Positions 49,932 through 53,216 of a stretch of 53,216 nucleotides of DNA are shown in pieces. Position 1 is the stretch's first letter. Every line of letters starts with the position of its first letter. The position numbers were made by a program, and so were the translations under genes. The stretch covers positions 1 to 53,216 of the forward strand of contig BAAFRX010000016.1 in NCBI GenBank assembly GCA_045866275.1, written 5' to 3'. Under the pieces are notes generated by a model. The model did not search any database. It saw only the letters and a program-made list of their open reading frames with translations, and was not told the origin of the DNA. Source of the stretch: Sideroxyarcus sp045866275 (lineage in GTDB: Bacteria; Pseudomonadota; Gammaproteobacteria; Burkholderiales; Gallionellaceae).

Positions 49932-51230
49932 CTAATCGAGTTGGGCGATACGCGTGTTGCGCAGGAGTGAAAGACGAGCGTGCAGCGAGTCCGTGGCTTG
50001 GAGAAAGGCCGACTGTTGCGCTTCCCCGATCGGCTTGCCATCGGGCAGTGCCACCTTCAACGGGTCGCGCTGCACGCCGCCGACCTTGAATTCGTAGTGC
50101 AAATGCGGACCGCTGGCGAGTCCGGTCATGCCGACAAAGCCGATGATTTCACCCTGACTGACGCGTTGTCCGCGATGGATGCCGCCGGCAAAACCGGAAA
50201 GGTGGCCGTACACCGTCTGATACATCCCCTGGTGTTCCAGCATCACCACGTTGCCGTAACCGCCTTGCTTGCCGACAACGGTCACCACGCCATCCGCGGT
50301 TGCTCTGACCCGGGTGCCGATGGGGGCGGCGTAATCCACGCCTTTATGGGCGCGCCAGCGATTCAACACCGGGTGGAAACGGGCATTGCTAAAGCCGGAA
50401 CTGACCCGCGAAAACTCGATGGGGGAGCGCAGGAATGCCTTGCGCATGCTTTTTCCGTCGGGCGAAAAATAATCGCCCCCGTATTGGGTATTCTGGAAAT
50501 AAAAGGCCTGCAGGGTGCGGCCGTGGTTGATGAATTCGGCGGCAAGGATGCGCGCGTTGCGGGTCGGCTCGCCGTTCAGATAAGACTGTTCGTAGAGGAT
50601 GCTGAATTTGTCACCGCGCCGAAGATCGCGGTGAAAATCGATGTCGCCACCGAAGATTTCCGCCAATTGATTGGCTACGTTATCCGGCAAATCCGCTTCG
50701 TCGGTTGCGTCGTAAAGGGTGCTGCTGATCTCGCCGGTCTGCACCATAATTCTGCGTTCAGCCAGTCCGGGCTGTGTCTCGACCTTGAAACGGTCACCGG
50801 CAGGAGTGATGACGGTCTGATTGCCGTCATTGTCGATGTAGGACAGGGCGAGCAGGTGCGAGTCGGCCGAAGTCCGGACTTGTACGGAGCGGCCGGGTCG
50901 GAGCTGGCGCAAGGAATGGGCGTCTGCCGCGCGTCGCAAAAAATCATCGGCCGCGACATCCTGTACATTCATGCGGCGCAACAGTTCGCTGACGGTATCG
51001 CCGCGCTGGACGCGCTCACTGTGCCAATAGACCGGGTCCGTCTCGATGACCTCCGGCGCGGACGGCAGCGTCAGGTCGGACGTGAAGGTATGGCGGATCT
51101 CCGCCGCATCATTGGGTTGCGGCATGATGCCGAAAGCGGTCACCACCCCCAGCAAAGGCAGGGTGGAGAGGGCAATGACCCAGCGCAGCTTCATCTTGTG
51201 TGCGTGTAATAAAGTGTTTTGCGGTAACAT
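49932..51230 (-). CDS. Peptidoglycan DD-metalloendopeptidase (M23, MepM-like)
   Basis: 432 residues. An N-terminal membrane anchor (ALSTLPLLGVVTAFGIMP) precedes a LysM-like segment (SERVQRGDTVSELLRRMNVQ), an OapA/NTF2-like middle region, and an M23 LytM domain with zinc ligands in RAHKGVDYAAPIGT (HxxxD) and HLHYEF (HxH). It should cut stem-peptide crosslinks. GGGAG precedes the ATG at 51230. It is divergent from tyrS and coupled to anmK. This order (M23 peptidase, anmK, then tyrS opposite) is common in betaproteobacteria. Confidence 0.9.
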   Translation of the reverse strand: MLPQNTLLHAHKMKLRWVIALSTLPLLGVVTAFGIMPQPNDAAEIRHTFTSDLTLPSAPEVIETDPVYWHSERVQRGDTVSELLRRMNVQDVAADDFLRRAADAHSLRQLRPGRSVQVRTSADSHLLALSYIDNDGNQTVITPAGDRFKVETQPGLAERRIMVQTGEISSTLYDATDEADLPDNVANQLAEIFGGDIDFHRDLRRGDKFSILYEQSYLNGEPTRNARILAAEFINHGRTLQAFYFQNTQYGGDYFSPDGKSMRKAFLRSPIEFSRVSSGFSNARFHPVLNRWRAHKGVDYAAPIGTRVRATADGVVTVVGKQGGYGNVVMLEHQGMYQTVYGHLSGFAGGIHRGQRVSQGEIIGFVGMTGLASGPHLHYEFKVGGVQRDPLKVALPDGKPIGEAQQSAFLQATDSLHARLSLLRNTRIAQLD

Positions 51231-51369
51231 TCGCGACTCCCGGGCATCGGTGTTTCTGTGTTCCGGATGCGGCCTCTGGCAGAAATCCGAGCGTCACTTT
51301 AACAGAAAGCCTCACCCCCACAAAATCCGTTCAGGCGGGAGCCACGCAACTGACAAGCGGTCTTTGAAT

Positions 51370-52566
51370 ATGAATCAACAGGAAATTCTCAATCAAATCA
51401 GGCGCGGCAGCGACGAGTTGCTGCTGGAGTCCGAGCTCGTCAAGAAACTCGAATTGGGGCGCCCACTGCGCGTTAAGGCTGGTTTTGACCCGACCGCGCC
51501 GGATTTGCACCTCGGCCACACCGTATTGCTGAACAAGATGCGCCAATTGCAGGATTTGGGGCACCACGCCCTGTTCCTGATCGGCGATTTTACCGGCATG
51601 ATCGGGGATCCTACCGGCAAGAACACAACTCGCCCACCGTTGACGCGCGAGCAGGTGCTTGCTAACGCGCAAAGCTATCGGGAACAGGTCTTTAAAGTGC
51701 TTGATCCGGACAAGACCGAGGTGGTGTTCAATTCTGCCTGGATGGATAAATTCAGCGCGGTCGATCTGATCAGGCTGGCAGCCACCCATACCGTGGCGCA
51801 GATGCTGGAGCGGGACGATTTCGGCAAGCGTTACCGCGCCAGCCAGCCCATTGCGATCCACGAGTTCGTCTATCCTCTGGTGCAGGGCTACGATTCGGTC
51901 GCCCTCAAGGCAGACCTCGAATTGGGCGGTACCGACCAGAAATTCAATTTGCTGATGGGGCGCGAATTGCAGCGCCACTTCGGGCAAGCGCCGCAGTGCG
52001 TGCTCACCATGCCGCTGCTGGAAGGCCTGGACGGCATCAACAAGATGTCCAAGTCGCTGGGCAACTATATCGGCGTGACGGACACCCCGCAGGACATGTT
52101 CGGCAAACTCATGTCCGTTTCAGACGATCTGATGTGGCGGTATTTCGACCTGCTGTCCTTTCGCAGCCTGGCGCAAATCGCCCATTTCCGTGAAGAGGTG
52201 GAGCAGGGACGCAATCCCCGCGACATCAAGGTGCTGCTGGCGCAGGAAATCGTGGCGCGCTTCCATACCCGGCAAGCCGCCGAAGATGCGCTGACCGAAT
52301 TCGAGGCGCGCTTCCAGAAGGGTGTGCTACCGGATGACATGCCCGAGATCGCCGTTCCCAGTGCGGACGGCCAGATTGGCATCGCCCAGTTGCTCAAACA
52401 GGCGGGTCTGGTAGCCAGCACCTCCGAAGCATTGCGCATGATCGACCAGGGCGCAGTCAAGCTCGACGGCGAGAAAATCAGCGACAGGGCGCTGCAACTC
52501 AAGGCAGGAGCGGTAGTGGTGGCGCAAGTGGGCAAGCGCAAATTCGGCCGGGTCAGCGTAGCCTAG
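51370..52566 (+). CDS. tyrS: Tyrosyl-tRNA synthetase
   Basis: 398 residues. Class I signature FDPTAPDLHLGHTVLLNKM and KMSKS in INKMSKSLGNYIG; the HLGH form and the length are typical of the TyrZ-like group. The C-terminal S4 domain (residues 335-398, VASTSEALRMIDQGAVKLDG) binds tRNA. The ATG at 51370 starts MNQQEILNQIRRGSDELL. There is no T-box leader, as expected outside Firmicutes. Confidence 0.95.
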   Translation: MNQQEILNQIRRGSDELLLESELVKKLELGRPLRVKAGFDPTAPDLHLGHTVLLNKMRQLQDLGHHALFLIGDFTGMIGDPTGKNTTRPPLTREQVLANAQSYREQVFKVLDPDKTEVVFNSAWMDKFSAVDLIRLAATHTVAQMLERDDFGKRYRASQPIAIHEFVYPLVQGYDSVALKADLELGGTDQKFNLLMGRELQRHFGQAPQCVLTMPLLEGLDGINKMSKSLGNYIGVTDTPQDMFGKLMSVSDDLMWRYFDLLSFRSLAQIAHFREEVEQGRNPRDIKVLLAQEIVARFHTRQAAEDALTEFEARFQKGVLPDDMPEIAVPSADGQIGIAQLLKQAGLVASTSEALRMIDQGAVKLDGEKISDRALQLKAGAVVVAQVGKRKFGRVSVA

Positions 52567-52768
52567 GCGCAATCTGCGGCAGCCGTTCGGGTGTAACCCC
52601 AAGGGGTTATTAACCATGCGCCATGTAGGGGATGGACGCTGCCGGGGGAGTCATATCTAATTTTACCTGCAGAGTTTTACCTGCAAAGTGCGTTGCTTTC
52701 CCGGTCTCCGGAAGTGAAGTCAATAAAAAAAGAAGCGCGCACCCACGGTTTTTTTAGGGAGATTCAAA

Positions 52769-53125
52769 TTGAACAAGCGCAATGCATGTTTCCGCCTTTC
52801 TTTTTTTTCCGTGTTTGTACTGCTTGGATTGGCACCGATGGGTTCAGCGCTGTCGGCCAGTCCCGATGCTGTAGCCAAAGAGTGTGCCTACTGCCACGGC
52901 AAGGCGGGTGCAAGCACCGATCCGGAGGTTCCCATCATTGGCGGTTACTCGACCGAATTCCTGGTCAACAACATCACGACCTACCGCGACCACGAGCGCG
53001 ATTGTCCGGATACCAAATATCGCAGCGGCCCCAAGAAGGGCAAAACCACCAACATGTGTCAGGTTGCCCACAGCCTGACCGATAGCGATATTCGCCAGCT
53101 CGCCGTGAATCGCTCCGGGTTTTGA
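52769..53125 (+). pseudogene. Class I cytochrome c, 3' end replaced by an IS element
   Basis: The signal peptide (NKRNACFRLSFFSVFVLLGL and on, cleaved near SALSA) is followed by ECAYCHGKAGASTDPEVPII, a CxxCH haem-c site, and by GGYSTEFLVNNITTYRDHER as in flavocytochrome c/cytochrome c4-like subunits. After SDIRQLA the frame enters TGAATCGCTCCGGG, the IS left end, and stops at VNRSGF. About 10-20 residues of the normal end are probably lost, including the axial Met region if it lay there. A TTG start with GGGAG 7 nt upstream is chosen. It is shorter than usual monohaem homologues. Confidence 0.75.
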
Positions 53126-53216
53126 GGAGGCTCCTAATCTTGAGAGAATGGAGCCCTTATGGACAAGAAACCCACCCCGAAGTATTCCCCCGAAGTTCGC
53201 GAGCGCGCCGTGCGCA
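53106..53216 (+). mobile_element. Left end of an IS3-type insertion sequence
   Basis: TGAATCGCTCCGGGTTTTGA resembles IS3-family terminal repeats (TGAACCGCCCCGGG type). The first ORF of the element starts about 53 bp inside. The element continues past the window edge, so length, right end and target duplication cannot be read. Confidence 0.75.
53159..53216 (+). CDS. IS3-family transposase OrfA (5' partial)
   Basis: The reading begins MDKKPTPKYSPEVRERAVR and runs off the window. The segment KYSPEVRERAVR is characteristic of IS3-family OrfA proteins, an HTH DNA-binding protein fused by frameshift to OrfB. GGAG lies 9 nt upstream of the ATG. Confidence 0.8.
   Translation, partial: MDKKPTPKYSPEVRERAVR

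Noticed and set aside
52595..52608. AACCCC/GGGGTT palindrome as the tyrS terminator
   Set aside because: Only 6-bp stem and no T-run; too weak to call.

Overview
The window is about 53 kb of chromosome from a Gram-negative, GC-rich betaproteobacterium. A member of the Nitrosomonadales (Gallionellaceae-like) is my best guess; this rests on gene families and layout, not on a search. The supporting signs are a general porin, a Coq7-type ubiquinone hydroxylase, ErpA, lipoprotein MltA, ApaG, a DUF3079 protein, an OlsB/OlsA ornithine-lipid pair and a dense set of short intergenic palindromes. Almost everything is core metabolism and looks intact. Accessory DNA sits only at the two ends: an island scar at a tRNA-Phe gene on the left, and an IS3-type element cutting a cytochrome c gene on the right.

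Layout. 0-1.3 kb: truncated tyrosine integrase, its probable arm-type sites, tRNA-Phe, a partial tRNA copy and a transposase remnant. 1.3-10.6 kb: sthA, metG, dcd with a small partner gene, a large Orn/Lys/Arg decarboxylase, a CHASE-GGDEF diguanylate cyclase, a MITE-like element and hslR. 10.7-19.7 kb: an APH/AAA fusion kinase, then DUF3079, HTH, relA, trpD, trpG, trpE, gph and rpe, all on the minus strand. 19.8-31.6 kb: apaG-mltA, yqaA, a DUF4197 gene, lpdA, proA, trpC, a tandem array of 86-bp palindromic repeats, a radical SAM gene, a porin, coq7, an OsmC-family gene and a ydcF-like gene.

31.7-45.2 kb is the most coherent block. It holds a secreted Zn-dependent phospholipase C homologue, PhoU, a PAP2 phosphatase overlapping a GT4 glycosyltransferase, a lipoprotein, DgkA, OlsB overlapping OlsA, a 41-codon ORF with a strong ribosome site, an EAL-CBS-GGDDF protein, and a four-gene run joined by ATGA overlaps (alpha/beta hydrolase, glycerophosphodiesterase, GlpD, FGGY kinase). 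Together these could break phospholipids down to diacylglycerol and glycerol phosphate, recycle the phosphate and carbon, and replace phospholipids with phosphorus-free glycolipid and ornithine lipid. I read it as a candidate membrane-lipid remodelling locus; that is inference from gene content.

45.2-53.2 kb: rplM-rpsI behind a near-consensus sigma-70 promoter, argC, a coiled-coil membrane protein, a bactofilin and erpA, then mepM-like M23 peptidase with anmK, tyrS, and the interrupted cytochrome gene.

A family of 18-24-bp palindromes of two kinds (GTCGGACTTCAGTCCGAC and GTCGGGTTNNAACCCGAC), usually in facing pairs, marks at least eight gene borders between 10.6 and 30.8 kb. I saw none in the last 22 kb.
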